In this document: positions 17,513 through 26,682 of the stretch, one piece after another
Layout: each line of letters starts with the position of its first letter
Position numbering within the stretch: position 1 is the first letter of the stretch
DNA from: Pseudomonas sp. JAI120
Lineage (GTDB): Bacteria > Pseudomonadota > Gammaproteobacteria > Pseudomonadales > Pseudomonadaceae
Assembly: GCF_014207255.1 (NCBI RefSeq)
Contig: NZ_JACHCZ010000008.1
Location: 122,384-186,383 of the forward strand
Direction of reading: 5' to 3'
DNA: 64,000 nt
Program-made: the position numbers and the translations under genes
The notes under the pieces: generated by a model
Seen by the model: only the letters and a program-made list of their open reading frames with translations
The model's database searches: none
Told to the model about the DNA's origin: nothing

Positions 17513-18520
17513 TCAGCTGACCTTGAGCACCAATTTCCCAAAGTTCTCGCCGTTGAACAGCTTCATCAGTGTCTCCGGGAACGTCTCCAGCCCCTCGACA
17601 ATATCCTCCTTGCTCTTGAGCTTGCCCTGGGCCATCCAGCCGGCCATTTCCTGCCCGGCGGCGGCAAAGTTCGCCGCGTGATCCATCACCACAAAGCCTT
17701 CCATTCGTGCGCGGTTGACCAGCAATGAGAGGTAGTTGGCCGGGCCTTTCACGGCTTCCTTGTTGTTGTACTGGCTGATGGCCCCGCAAATCACCACGCG
17801 GGCTTTCAACGCCAGCCGGCTGAGCACCGCGTCAAGAATGTCGCCGCCGACGTTATCGAAATACACATCCACGCCTTTAGGGCACTCGCGCTTGAGGGCG
17901 GCGGGCACGTCTTCGTTCTTGTAGTCGATGGCGGCGTCGAAGCCCAGTTCATCCACCAGGAACTTGCACTTGTCGGCACCGCCGGCAATGCCGACCACGC
18001 GGCAGCCTTTGAGCTTGGCGATCTGCCCGGCAATGCTGCCCACGGCACCGGCCGCGCCGGAGATCACCACGGTTTCACCGGCCTTGGGTGCGCCGGTGTC
18101 CAGCAGCGCGAAGTAGGCGGTCATGCCGGTCATGCCCAGTGCAGAAAGGTAGCGGGGCAGGGGAGCCAGCTTGGGGTCGACCTTGTAGAAGCCGCGCGGT
18201 TCGCCCAGGTAGTAATCCTGCACGCCCAGGGCGCCATTCACGTAGTCCCCGACTGCGAATTTCGGGTTGTTCGAGGCAATCACCTTGCCCACACCCAGTG
18301 CGCGCATTACCTCGCCGAGGCCTACGGGCGGAATGTAGGATTTGCCTTCATTCATCCAGCCACGCATGGCCGGGTCGAGGGACAGGTATTCGTTGTGCAC
18401 CAGCACCTGCCCGTCCTCGGGCGTGCCCACCGGCACTACCTGGTAAGTGAAGGTTTCCCGCGTGGCCGCGCCGACCGGGCGTTTGGCGAGCAGGAATTGG
18501 CGGTTGGTCTGGGCGGTCAT
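17513..18520 (-). CDS. NADP-dependent medium-chain oxidoreductase (CurA/leukotriene B4 dehydrogenase-like)
   Basis: A 335-residue zinc-independent MDR-superfamily enzyme that reduces activated double bonds of enals and enones with NADPH. The N-terminal GroES-like domain carries EYLSLDPAMRGWM. The nucleotide-binding motif is SGAAGAVGSIAGQ (about residue 155), and KFLVDELGFDAAIDYKNE and DVYFDNVGGD follow as in E. coli CurA. No neighbouring gene suggests a specific pathway. Confidence 0.88.
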   Translation of the reverse strand: MTAQTNRQFLLAKRPVGAATRETFTYQVVPVGTPEDGQVLVHNEYLSLDPAMRGWMNEGKSYIPPVGLGEVMRALGVGKVIASNNPKFAVGDYVNGALGVQDYYLGEPRGFYKVDPKLAPLPRYLSALGMTGMTAYFALLDTGAPKAGETVVISGAAGAVGSIAGQIAKLKGCRVVGIAGGADKCKFLVDELGFDAAIDYKNEDVPAALKRECPKGVDVYFDNVGGDILDAVLSRLALKARVVICGAISQYNNKEAVKGPANYLSLLVNRARMEGFVVMDHAANFAAAGQEMAGWMAQGKLKSKEDIVEGLETFPETLMKLFNGENFGKLVLKVS

Positions 18521-18748
18521 GGCAAGGACTCTTTAGAAGTGAAGCATGATTGATAGACCTTGAACGGCCCCGGGGCAAGGTCAGCCGAGGGCGCGAATGC
18601 TCATCGATAGGTGCCATTGATAGCGAACCCGGTTGCCTTATCACTATGACTCATACGGCGCTAACCGGCCTTCTGATAGTGCTGACGTGTCCGTCTCGGC
18701 GGTGGCTAGACTCGCGCCACAGCCATTAATCCCAATAGGACATCTTCC

Positions 18749-19510
18749 ATGAGCATGACGTTTTCCGGTCAGGTCGCCCTGGTGACCGGCGCAGCCGCCG
18801 GTATTGGTCGCGCCACTGCGCTGGCGTTCGCCGCCGAAGGTTTGAAGGTCGTGGTCGCCGATCTCGACGTCGCAGGCGGTGAGGGTACGGTCGGGCTGAT
18901 CCACCAGGCCGGTGGCGAGGCGCTGTTCGTGCGCTGTAACGTCACCCAGGAGGCGGAGGTGCAGCAGTTGATGGCAAAGACCATCAGTGCCTATGGTCGC
19001 CTGGACTATGCCTTCAATAACGCTGGCATCGAGATCGAGAAGGGCAAGCTGGCGGACGGCAGCCTGGATGAGTTCGACGCGATCATGGGCGTCAACGTCA
19101 AGGGGGTGTGGTTGTGCATGAAGTACCAGTTGCCGCTGCTGCTGGCCCAGGGCGGTGGGGCCATCGTCAACACCGCGTCGGTGGCGGGGTTGGGCGCGGC
19201 GCCGAAGATGAGTATCTATGCGGCCTCCAAGCACGCGGTGATCGGCCTGACCAAGTCCGCAGCCATCGAGTACGCGAAGAAGAAAATCCGCGTCAATGCC
19301 GTCTGCCCGGCGGTGATCGATACCGATATGTTCCGGCGCGCCTATGAAGCCGACCCCCGCAAGGCGGAATTCGCCGCCGCCATGCACCCGGTCGGGCGTA
19401 TCGGCAAGGTGGAGGAAATCGCCAGCGCAGTGCTGTACCTGTGCAGCGACGCAGCGGCGTTCACCACCGGCCACGCCTTGGCCGTGGACGGTGGCGCGAC
19501 GGCTATCTAG
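18749..19510 (+). CDS. Short-chain dehydrogenase/reductase
   Basis: A classical SDR of 253 residues with the coenzyme motif TGAAAGIGRAT (about 11-21), NNAG (about 90), the catalytic Ser in NTASVAGL, and YAASKHAV with Tyr and Lys (about 156-160). The Asp in VVADLD after beta-2 favours NAD(H). The start MSMTFSGQ follows TAGGACATCTTCC. The substrate is unknown; it lies divergent from the CurA-like reductase and upstream of a MocR regulator. Confidence 0.88.
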   Translation: MSMTFSGQVALVTGAAAGIGRATALAFAAEGLKVVVADLDVAGGEGTVGLIHQAGGEALFVRCNVTQEAEVQQLMAKTISAYGRLDYAFNNAGIEIEKGKLADGSLDEFDAIMGVNVKGVWLCMKYQLPLLLAQGGGAIVNTASVAGLGAAPKMSIYAASKHAVIGLTKSAAIEYAKKKIRVNAVCPAVIDTDMFRRAYEADPRKAEFAAAMHPVGRIGKVEEIASAVLYLCSDAAAFTTGHALAVDGGATAI

Positions 19511-19712
19511 GACCTTTGGCCGCCCCCTTGTTCGAAAACGTCTGGGGGGGCGTGGGGCTTTTCCAAAGCTGGCAAAACGCCGTGACCGAATATGTGTCAT
19601 TAGGTAAATAAGTCAATAAAATCAATACTTTAATAAAATTATGCGGCCGGTAATTCGCTGCTTCTGTGCTTAACTCTCCGGGTTGATAACAGACAGTTGA
19701 AGTGAGTGGCTC

Positions 19713-21125
19713 ATGGATTTAGGGATCGATCGACAAGCCCTTGTACCGGTCGTGCAGCAAATCGTCAGTGCAGTGGCGCAATGGATTCGCAAGGACGGGG
19801 TGAGCCCCGGAACGCGCTTGCCGTCCGTCCGCCAGTTGGCCCTGGATAATCTGCTCAGCCAATCCAGCGTGATCGAAGCATTCGAAAGGATGGTCGCCCA
19901 AGGGGTGCTGGCGCCCCGGCAGGGCTCGGGATTTGTGGTGGCCCAGCCGGCGGTCTGCCACGAAGGTAATTGGTATGAGGGGGCGGAGCGCGAGTGGGGC
20001 GCCTTTGCCGACAATCCGTTGGGAGAGTTGAAACTGGGCTGCGGCTGGTTGCCCGATGCCTGGCGCGAAAGCGATGACATCAGTTACGCGATTCGTGAAG
20101 TCACCCGCACCGACACCGCAGGCCTGTTCAACTACAGCACCTCTCTGGGGTTGCCCGCGCTGCGCGAGCAACTGCTCAAGCGCCTGACTCAGATTCACAT
20201 CGCCACCAGCCTGGACCGTATTCTTACCACCGCAGGTGCCAGCCATGCCCTGGACCTGCTGATACGTACACTACTCAAGGCCGGCGACAGCGTGGTGGTC
20301 GAAACCCCCGGGTATGCCAACCTCTATCGGCAACTGGCGTTCCAGGGCGTGCAACTGCTGGAAGTACCGCGTACCCGAGGCGGCCCCGACCTCCCGGCGC
20401 TTGAAGCGCTGCTACAGCGCCATCATCCCAAGTGCCTGTTCATCCACAGCCTTTATCACAATCCCACCGGCACCAGCCTGTGCCGGGTGGTGGCCGAGCG
20501 TTTGCTGGAACTGGCGCACCGCGAAAACTTCCTGATCATTGAGGAAGACGTCTACGGCGACCTGCAACATGCCGGTTGCACGCGGCTTTCGGCATTGCCC
20601 CATGATGATCGGGTGATCTACGTCGCGAGTTTTTCCAAGACCCTGAGCAGCGCCTTGCGTGTGGGCTACCTCTGCGCCAGTAGCGCAATCATCACGCAAC
20701 TGGCCAGCCTCAAGACCTTGACCGGTTTCGGCACCTCCCGGTTTGCTGAAGCGGTGGTCGCCACGTTGCTGGCCAATGGTACGTATCGTAAGTGGGTGCA
20801 GCGCCTGCGCAAGCGGTTGAGTAGTGAAATGGCCGTGACCCTGCAAGTGCTGGAGGACGAAGAGTGGGAGGTGTTCGACGTACCCACCGGCGGTATGTTC
20901 CTGTGGGCACGCCCGGGGACGGCGCAGCCTTCGCGGTTGCAGGCGTGCGCCCGGAAGTTGGGGGTGTTGTTGTCGCCTGGGGCGTTGTTCAGTCCAACCG
21001 GCAGTCACAGTGAGTGGCTACGCCTCAATGTCGCCTATGCTACTGATCAACGTGCCTTGGCGTTGTTCCGTGCGATGGGGCCCGCCAGATCGACCTCGAC
21101 CATTCTGAAAACGACGAGCGTGTAG
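19713..21125 (+). CDS. MocR-family regulator (GntR HTH fused to aminotransferase domain)
   Basis: A 470-residue PLP-dependent transcription factor. The N-terminal GntR winged helix covers about 10-80 (GTRLPSVRQLALDNLLSQSSV). A linker and a fold-type I aminotransferase-like domain follow, with the PLP Lys in ASFSKTLSSALRVGY (about residue 309) and the PLP-contacting HNPTGTS segment. Such proteins sense PLP or amino acids rather than catalyse. No divergent target is adjacent; an AT-rich upstream region of 200 bases probably holds its promoter. Confidence 0.9.
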   Translation: MDLGIDRQALVPVVQQIVSAVAQWIRKDGVSPGTRLPSVRQLALDNLLSQSSVIEAFERMVAQGVLAPRQGSGFVVAQPAVCHEGNWYEGAEREWGAFADNPLGELKLGCGWLPDAWRESDDISYAIREVTRTDTAGLFNYSTSLGLPALREQLLKRLTQIHIATSLDRILTTAGASHALDLLIRTLLKAGDSVVVETPGYANLYRQLAFQGVQLLEVPRTRGGPDLPALEALLQRHHPKCLFIHSLYHNPTGTSLCRVVAERLLELAHRENFLIIEEDVYGDLQHAGCTRLSALPHDDRVIYVASFSKTLSSALRVGYLCASSAIITQLASLKTLTGFGTSRFAEAVVATLLANGTYRKWVQRLRKRLSSEMAVTLQVLEDEEWEVFDVPTGGMFLWARPGTAQPSRLQACARKLGVLLSPGALFSPTGSHSEWLRLNVAYATDQRALALFRAMGPARSTSTILKTTSV

Positions 21126-21240
21126 CTTTTTGCCATTATTGTGGCGCCAGTGCCTTGTGCTCGGTGCCTTTTGGTTGCGAATCTCGTCGCTTGTCCATCG
21201 GACTTGATGGCGTTCGCCATTGCAAGAGGATTCAAGTGCA

Positions 21241-23208
21241 ATGATTTCAGGCGTGCAACGACGTTTCGCCAACCTCGGTATGGCGAAAAAACTGGGTTTG
21301 GGCTTTACCCTGGTGCTGCTGCTGACGGCGTTGGTCGCAGCTATCGGCGTGTGGTCCCTGCAAACCGTTGGCCATCGTTTTGAAGGCCTCAAGGCCATGT
21401 CGTCGCTCAACAGCGGCTTGCTCAAGGTGCGCCTGATCGAACAGGACTACGCGCTGCACGCCGACCCCAAGGCTGTCGACGCCCTGCATGAAAATCTCGA
21501 TGCCCTGGCGGTCCAGGTGGCCAGTCTCAAGGCCCGGTCTGCGGCGAATGTTTCGGTGATGGCCGAGGTCGAGCAGGCCCTTGCCGCTTACCGTAAGGCG
21601 TTCGATGAATTTGTCGAGCTGACACAGACCAAGGATCTGGCGCTGGAAATGGCCAGTTGGTCGGTGTCCAGCGTGGCGAATAACCTGGATGTATTGCAGT
21701 CCGGGCTGTCGGACGACGGGGCCTATGGTCTCAAGGAAAGCCAAGGTAAGGAGGGGGCCGAGTTTATCGAGCAGGCAGGCCAGATCAGTCAGGTTTCACG
21801 TTTGATGTTGCAGGCCATGAACGAAGCTCAAGTGCGCCTGGACCAGAGCCGCAGGGTGGATGCAGACGACGCCGAGCAAGGCAAGATCGAGCAGGCCGAC
21901 CAGGCCCTGGCCCAGGTCGAGCAACTGAAAACTTCAGTCAAGGACCCTGGTTATCAGACGGTGCTCAACGAAGTTTCCGGGCATATCGCCGCGTTCAGCG
22001 AGAAACTGGGGGAATACACCGGCCTGCTGGCCCAGGAAAAAGTCGTCTACAAACAACTGCATGATCGTGCTGACCAGGTCGTCAGCCGGGTCAACCAGGC
22101 CTATGACGCTGAAGACCTGTCGATGCAGGCGCAACTGAAGAAAAGCGCGATGCTGATCGTCGGCTCGTCGGCCCTGGCCTTGCTGGTGGGCCTGATTGCA
22201 GCCTGGGTGATTACCCGCTTGATCGTTGCACCGCTGCGCAGTGTGATCGCGGTGGCCCAACAGATTGCCGCCGGTGATTTGAGCGGACGCATGGAGGTCA
22301 GCCGTCGTGATGAAATCGGCCAGTTGATGCAGGCGATGCAACAGATGGGCAGCGGCCTCAGCCAGATGGTCAGCGGCCTGCAGGCCGGTATCGAACAATT
22401 GGCCAGCTCGGCGCATTCGTTGTCCAGCGTGACCGAGCAGACCAACGTCGAGGTCAGCAGCCAGAAGGAAGAAACCGAGCAGGTTGCTACCGCGATGAAT
22501 CAGATGACCGCCACCGTGCACGATGTGGCGCGCAACGCCGAACAGGCCGCGCAAGCCGCGCAGACGGCGGATGAGAAGGTCGATAGCGGCCAGTTGGTGG
22601 TGCGCCAGAGTTTGCAGCGCATTGAGTTGCTGGCCACGTCCAGTACCCGTGCGAGCACCAGCATCGAGAGCCTCAGTGCCGAAATCCAGAATATCGGCGC
22701 CGTGCTGAGTGTGATCAAAAGCGTTGCCGAACAGACCAACCTGCTGGCCCTGAATGCGGCCATCGAGGCCGCGCGCGCAGGCGAACAGGGCCGGGGTTTT
22801 GCGGTGGTGGCCGATGAAGTACGGGCACTGGCCAAGCGCACCCAGCAATCGACCGAAGAAATCGAGCGGCTGGTCAGTACCCTGCGCAGCGCTGCGCAAT
22901 CATCGGTGCAGCAGATCCAGCAAAGTGGCGAGCTGGTCAAGCTGGCGGTCAGCGATGCGCTGGAAACCGAGAGTGCCCTGGGCAGCATTGCGGTAGCGGT
23001 GTCGTTGATCCAGCAGATGAACCAGCAGATTGCCGCTGCGGCTGAGGAGCAGAGCTCGGTGGCCGAAGAGATCAACCGTAGCGTCACCAGTATTCGTGCG
23101 AGTGCCGATCAATCGGCGTTGAGCATGCAGGGCAATGCGGCGTCGAGCATCCAACTGGCGCAGTTGGGGGCGGAACTCAAAGGGATGGTAGGGCACTTCC
23201 GTCTTTGA
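21241..23208 (+). CDS. Methyl-accepting chemotaxis protein with HBM-type sensor
   Basis: A 655-residue chemoreceptor with TM1 (about 18-42), an all-helical periplasmic region of about 260 residues (two helical bundles, as in HBM sensors such as McpS), TM2 (about 305-328), HAMP (328-380) and a signalling domain with the hairpin tip EQTNLLALNAAIEAARAGEQ. The HBM family binds organic acids, purines or aromatic acids; the ligand here cannot be told. ATG chosen over an in-frame TTG seven codons earlier because AGAGGA lies before the ATG. Confidence 0.9.
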   Translation: MISGVQRRFANLGMAKKLGLGFTLVLLLTALVAAIGVWSLQTVGHRFEGLKAMSSLNSGLLKVRLIEQDYALHADPKAVDALHENLDALAVQVASLKARSAANVSVMAEVEQALAAYRKAFDEFVELTQTKDLALEMASWSVSSVANNLDVLQSGLSDDGAYGLKESQGKEGAEFIEQAGQISQVSRLMLQAMNEAQVRLDQSRRVDADDAEQGKIEQADQALAQVEQLKTSVKDPGYQTVLNEVSGHIAAFSEKLGEYTGLLAQEKVVYKQLHDRADQVVSRVNQAYDAEDLSMQAQLKKSAMLIVGSSALALLVGLIAAWVITRLIVAPLRSVIAVAQQIAAGDLSGRMEVSRRDEIGQLMQAMQQMGSGLSQMVSGLQAGIEQLASSAHSLSSVTEQTNVEVSSQKEETEQVATAMNQMTATVHDVARNAEQAAQAAQTADEKVDSGQLVVRQSLQRIELLATSSTRASTSIESLSAEIQNIGAVLSVIKSVAEQTNLLALNAAIEAARAGEQGRGFAVVADEVRALAKRTQQSTEEIERLVSTLRSAAQSSVQQIQQSGELVKLAVSDALETESALGSIAVAVSLIQQMNQQIAAAAEEQSSVAEEINRSVTSIRASADQSALSMQGNAASSIQLAQLGAELKGMVGHFRL

Positions 23209-23244
23209 TCGCCGCCCGGAGGCGGCGATCAAAAGGGAGGGCGA

Positions 23245-24057
23245 TCAGGCGTGGTTGGCGAGGAAGGTCAGCAGCGCTTCGTTGACGAAATCCGGGTTCT
23301 CCCGGCTGGAGATATGCCCGGCGTCTGGAATCAGGATCAGGGCACAGCCAATCAGTTCGGCCATTTCCTCGGATTCGGCGGGTGGGCGAGGTTGGTCCTG
23401 TTCGCCACACATCACCAAGGTGGTGTCGGCGTCCAGGTGCGGTAGTTGTTCCAGCACATCTTCGCGGCTGAAGATCAATCGACCCAGGGGCACGATGCTG
23501 TTCAGCAGGCGTTCCCGGGGAAAGTCCAGCAGTGACTTGCGAAAATCCTGATAGAGCGCTGATTCGCGGTCGATGTCCGGGCGAAAGAAGATCGGCGCGA
23601 TCACATCGAGCAACGGCTCAGGAATGGCGCCGGCGTCTTCAATCATCTTGAACAACGAGAAGTAATACTGGCGCGTGGCCTCTGGCTCGGCACCGAGGTA
23701 GGTGTCCATCAGCACCAGGCTGTTGATCCGCTCGGGGGCCTGCAACGCCAGGCGTGCGCCCCACATGCCACCCACCGACAGGCCTACCAGGTTGATCTGT
23801 GCGATCTCCAGGTGGTCAAGCAGGGCCAGGGCCTGGCGCGCGAGGTCGTCGAGGGAGTGGGTGGGTGCGGGGAGTTGGCCCGATTCGCCGTGGCCCCATA
23901 GTTCGGGCACGATCACCCGGTACTGTTGTGACAGGGCTTCGATCTGCGGAGCCCACATGTTGCGGTCCCACAGGTAGCTTGAACCGAGCAGGACGACAGG
24001 ACCGATGCCCTGGTCGACGTAATGCAGCGGTTGTCCATCAATGACGGCGATAGGCAT
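23245..24057 (-). CDS. Alpha/beta hydrolase (enol-lactonase or haloperoxidase-like)
   Basis: A 270-residue alpha/beta-hydrolase with the nucleophile Ser in VGLSVGGMWG (about residue 94), an acidic residue in VMCGEQDQPRP and His in PDAGHISSRENPD (about residue 248). Sequence style is closest to 3-oxoadipate enol-lactonase-like and non-haem peroxidase-like members. It stands alone; the substrate is unassigned. Confidence 0.82.
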   Translation of the reverse strand: MPIAVIDGQPLHYVDQGIGPVVLLGSSYLWDRNMWAPQIEALSQQYRVIVPELWGHGESGQLPAPTHSLDDLARQALALLDHLEIAQINLVGLSVGGMWGARLALQAPERINSLVLMDTYLGAEPEATRQYYFSLFKMIEDAGAIPEPLLDVIAPIFFRPDIDRESALYQDFRKSLLDFPRERLLNSIVPLGRLIFSREDVLEQLPHLDADTTLVMCGEQDQPRPPAESEEMAELIGCALILIPDAGHISSRENPDFVNEALLTFLANHA

Positions 24058-24183
24058 AACGGGCCTCTGACTTCACGGAGTGAGGGGCACTTTTTTACGC
24101 TAGTCGGGGGCGTGGCGATAGATGCAAAGTGATGGCATGTTGTGGTGAGCGGGCAGCCCGCTCACCACAGGGGAGTGGGCAGA

Positions 24184-24954
24184 TCAGTCGTAGATGACTT
24201 TCTTTTTCCACTCGGCGTCGGCGTCGACTTCTTTCATGCCTTGGGTCAATTCGTTGACTTCCTCTGCCGCCTGTTTGCTGTTAGCCAGCACGGTAGAGTT
24301 GGCGCGGGCCAGTTGGCCTTCCAGCAATTGCAGCTGTGCACTGTAGAGCACCGGTTCAGGCTGCTTGCGCAGGTACTGCACGCCACGCTCGAAGGCCAGG
24401 CGCGCCTGGCCAGGCTGACCCTGCTGCAAGGCGTGCTGGCCGAGGTTGTTGAAGAATTCGATGTGCAACAGCACCAGGATATGACGGATTTCCTTGATCC
24501 AGTGCTTGGCTTCGTTGGTCGGCAGGAAACCGTCCTGGGCGGCGCGGGTGACTTGGCCGTGCAGGGCTTCCAGCAGGAAGCGCACGTCCTTGGCCTTGGC
24601 TTCGGTCTGGATCGGCGCGGGCGGGTTGTTCACCGGAAGGGATTCGCCCTGGGCCACCAGCGTGTTCAGCTCAGCGATACGTGCCTTGATCGGTGCACTG
24701 GTCTTGTTGAGGTTCAACAGGCGCTGGTTGACGTTGAGCTCCAGGCGGGTCAGTAACAGTTTGAGCGCCGGGGTCATCAGTTGGCCAGGGAATGTCTCGG
24801 TGATCTCACCGCAACGGCGCAGGCGATCGTTAAGCTCGATCTCGGTGCGCTTCTTTTCCAGCTTGTTGTTTTCCACCACGTGGTTCATGTAGCCAATGGC
24901 GATCAGTATTACGATCCCGGCTATTACCAGCAGGGTGATCATGAGTGGTGTCAC
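24184..24954 (-). CDS. Conserved hypothetical membrane-anchored protein
   Basis: A 256-residue protein with one N-terminal transmembrane segment (about 4-24), a charged stretch KLEKKRTEIELNDRL and a long, mostly helical cytoplasmic part; the C-terminal third (NLGQHALQQGQPGQARLAFERG) looks like a single TPR-like hairpin. GTG start at 24954 has AGAGG eight bases upstream; the ATG four codons later is also possible. I do not recognise a function. Confidence 0.75.
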   Translation of the reverse strand: MTPLMITLLVIAGIVILIAIGYMNHVVENNKLEKKRTEIELNDRLRRCGEITETFPGQLMTPALKLLLTRLELNVNQRLLNLNKTSAPIKARIAELNTLVAQGESLPVNNPPAPIQTEAKAKDVRFLLEALHGQVTRAAQDGFLPTNEAKHWIKEIRHILVLLHIEFFNNLGQHALQQGQPGQARLAFERGVQYLRKQPEPVLYSAQLQLLEGQLARANSTVLANSKQAAEEVNELTQGMKEVDADAEWKKKVIYD

Positions 24955-25230
24955 CGGTGTGACCTCTTTGATAGGGTTTACAGTAGAGTGTAGTGACTGG
25001 GCTTGTCGGCGGATAGGACTGATCGACCAGTTACCCAGGTAGTTTCTCCTATATAGCTATATAGGTAGCCGCTTCCTGCATAGATGCACATTGCCATCAT
25101 TTGCTGGAGCAAACTATAGCGCCTTGTCGGGCGCCAGAATATAGGCGCCAAGGCCCGGGCGGTCAGAATGCCCGTGCAGGCCGGTAAACGCGGGCGAAGT
25201 CATTGATTTAAATAAATTTATCCTTGGGGG

Positions 25231-25259
25231 TTGACGACCTTTCAATCCATCCATAGAAT
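25231..25259 (+). promoter_or_regulatory. Sigma-70 promoter of the tRNA-Glu/Gly operon
   Basis: TTGACG, a 17-base spacer and TAGAAT, followed by a GC-rich discriminator (GCGCGCC). AT-rich sequence just upstream (25206-25220) resembles an UP element. This is the arrangement expected for a strong, growth-rate-controlled stable-RNA promoter. Confidence 0.8.
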
Positions 25260-25321
25260 GCGCGCCACTTACAGCGTAAAGCACACAGCGAAACGCGGTA
25301 GGGAGTGAATGTTGTACGTGT

Positions 25322-25397
25322 GTCCCCTTCGTCTAGTGGCCTAGGACACCGCCCTTTCACGGCGGTAACAGGGGTTCGAGTCCCCTAGGGGACGCCA
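25322..25397 (+). tRNA. tRNA-Glu (TTC), copy 1
   Basis: A 76-base cloverleaf beginning GTCCCCT and ending AGGGGACGCCA, with encoded CCA, T-loop GGTTCGAGT and anticodon TTC in CCTTTCAC. It is identical to the second copy at 25582. Confidence 0.97.
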
Positions 25398-25400
25398 TAT

Positions 25401-25476
<76 letters not shown>

Positions 25477-25581
25477 ATTTACAAGCAGTGTGGCTCTCGG
25501 GCGGCACTGAGTGAAACCAGGACCAAGTCTTCGGATGAGGCCTCTGGGCACTGAAATACACACCATGTGTTTCAGTAGCGT

Positions 25582-25657
25582 GTCCCCTTCGTCTAGTGGC
25601 CTAGGACACCGCCCTTTCACGGCGGTAACAGGGGTTCGAGTCCCCTAGGGGACGCCA
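25582..25657 (+). tRNA. tRNA-Glu (TTC), copy 2
   Basis: Identical in sequence to the copy at 25322. A 105-base spacer separates it from the first pair and contains a small hairpin (CTGAAATACAC...GTGTTTCAG) that may guide processing. Confidence 0.97.
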
Positions 25658-25660
25658 TTT

Positions 25661-25736
<76 letters not shown>

Positions 25737-25744
25737 TATTCAAC

Positions 25745-25776
25745 AAAAACGCCGATCAGTGATGATCGGCGTTTTT
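25745..25776 (+). terminator. Terminator of the Glu/Gly tRNA operon
   Basis: AAAAACGCCGATCA pairs with TGATCGGCGTTTTT around GTGA. The hairpin core is the reverse complement of the hairpin at 26631, so the two bracket the next gene in opposite orientation. Confidence 0.9.
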
Positions 25777-25880
25777 GTTTGTGCGTTATTTGTTTATCTG
25801 TCTGAAACTGCCATCTTCCTGGCTCAGATCCTGGCGTCTTCGAGATATAGTCGGGCGTTTCAGTTCAAGGAGCGCCCGTG

Positions 25881-26618
25881 ATGGCAGAAACCTCTCAATC
25901 GTCCGGTGAAACCAAGGTCGCCCCATTGGGGATCAGCGCCTTGGAAAAAGCATGGGATTTCCATTGGGCAATGCGCTTTGTCAGCGTTGTGCTGTTTCTC
26001 GATATCGCTTTGCTAATCCGTACCGGTACGCCCTTGGTGGAGTGGACGACCAGCAGCGATGCATTGCTCGCTGACTTGGGGTTCCTGGCGGTCGCCGCGG
26101 CCTCTTTTGCGCTGGTGGTGTCTTTCGTTCTGCCGCTGTTGACGGAAATCGTTCGTGGGATCGGCACAAGGTTGCGAATGGCCTTTCCAAAGCTCTTGGG
26201 TGATGCCTATACACCTCCTTCAAGGGGGATCGGTTATGTGTGGGCCAACGACCTTCTGGATCTGGCACTGAAGGAAAACAGTGATTTCCTGCTTAGCTGG
26301 TATCAGCGGCATGTGCAGTTGCGAGAACAGCACCGGTTGATGATGAACAAAGTCGCGCACCTGGTGTTTGGTTGTTTGGTGCTGTCCGTCGTGGATTGGG
26401 CGGTGCCATATTTTGGATTCGGCACTGGTTCGCTGATTTTCTCGGCAATGCATGTACTGGGTGATACGGGGCTGTTTTTGGCCAGTATGGTCGTGGTAGC
26501 TGGCGGGGTAATGTTGGCGTCGGCATGGTTTGCCATCGAGTCTTCCCTGTATATCTACTACCCACCTCTGGACATGTTGCAGCGGGAACAGGAGCGCAAG
26601 CGATACCTGGGCGCATGA
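25881..26618 (+). CDS. Uncharacterised four-helix membrane protein
   Basis: A 245-residue inner-membrane protein with four predicted helices (about 31-49, 62-86, 158-177 and 193-222) in two pairs separated by a cytoplasmic middle region of about 70 residues. AAGGAG lies eight bases before the ATG. I recognise no family. It lies between two terminators that are mirror images, so it is transcribed alone. Base use is more AT-rich than its neighbours, which may mean later acquisition. Confidence 0.7.
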   Translation: MAETSQSSGETKVAPLGISALEKAWDFHWAMRFVSVVLFLDIALLIRTGTPLVEWTTSSDALLADLGFLAVAAASFALVVSFVLPLLTEIVRGIGTRLRMAFPKLLGDAYTPPSRGIGYVWANDLLDLALKENSDFLLSWYQRHVQLREQHRLMMNKVAHLVFGCLVLSVVDWAVPYFGFGTGSLIFSAMHVLGDTGLFLASMVVVAGGVMLASAWFAIESSLYIYYPPLDMLQREQERKRYLGA

Positions 26619-26630
26619 AGAACCTGAATA

Positions 26631-26663
26631 AAAACGCCGATCATCACTGATCGGCGTTTTTTT
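26631..26663 (+). terminator. Terminator after the four-helix membrane protein
   Basis: AAAACGCCGATCA pairs with TGATCGGCGTTTT around TCAC and is followed by seven T. It is shared with the convergent M20 peptidase gene. Confidence 0.9.
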
Positions 26664-26682
26664 GCGCACACTTCAATCGCTG

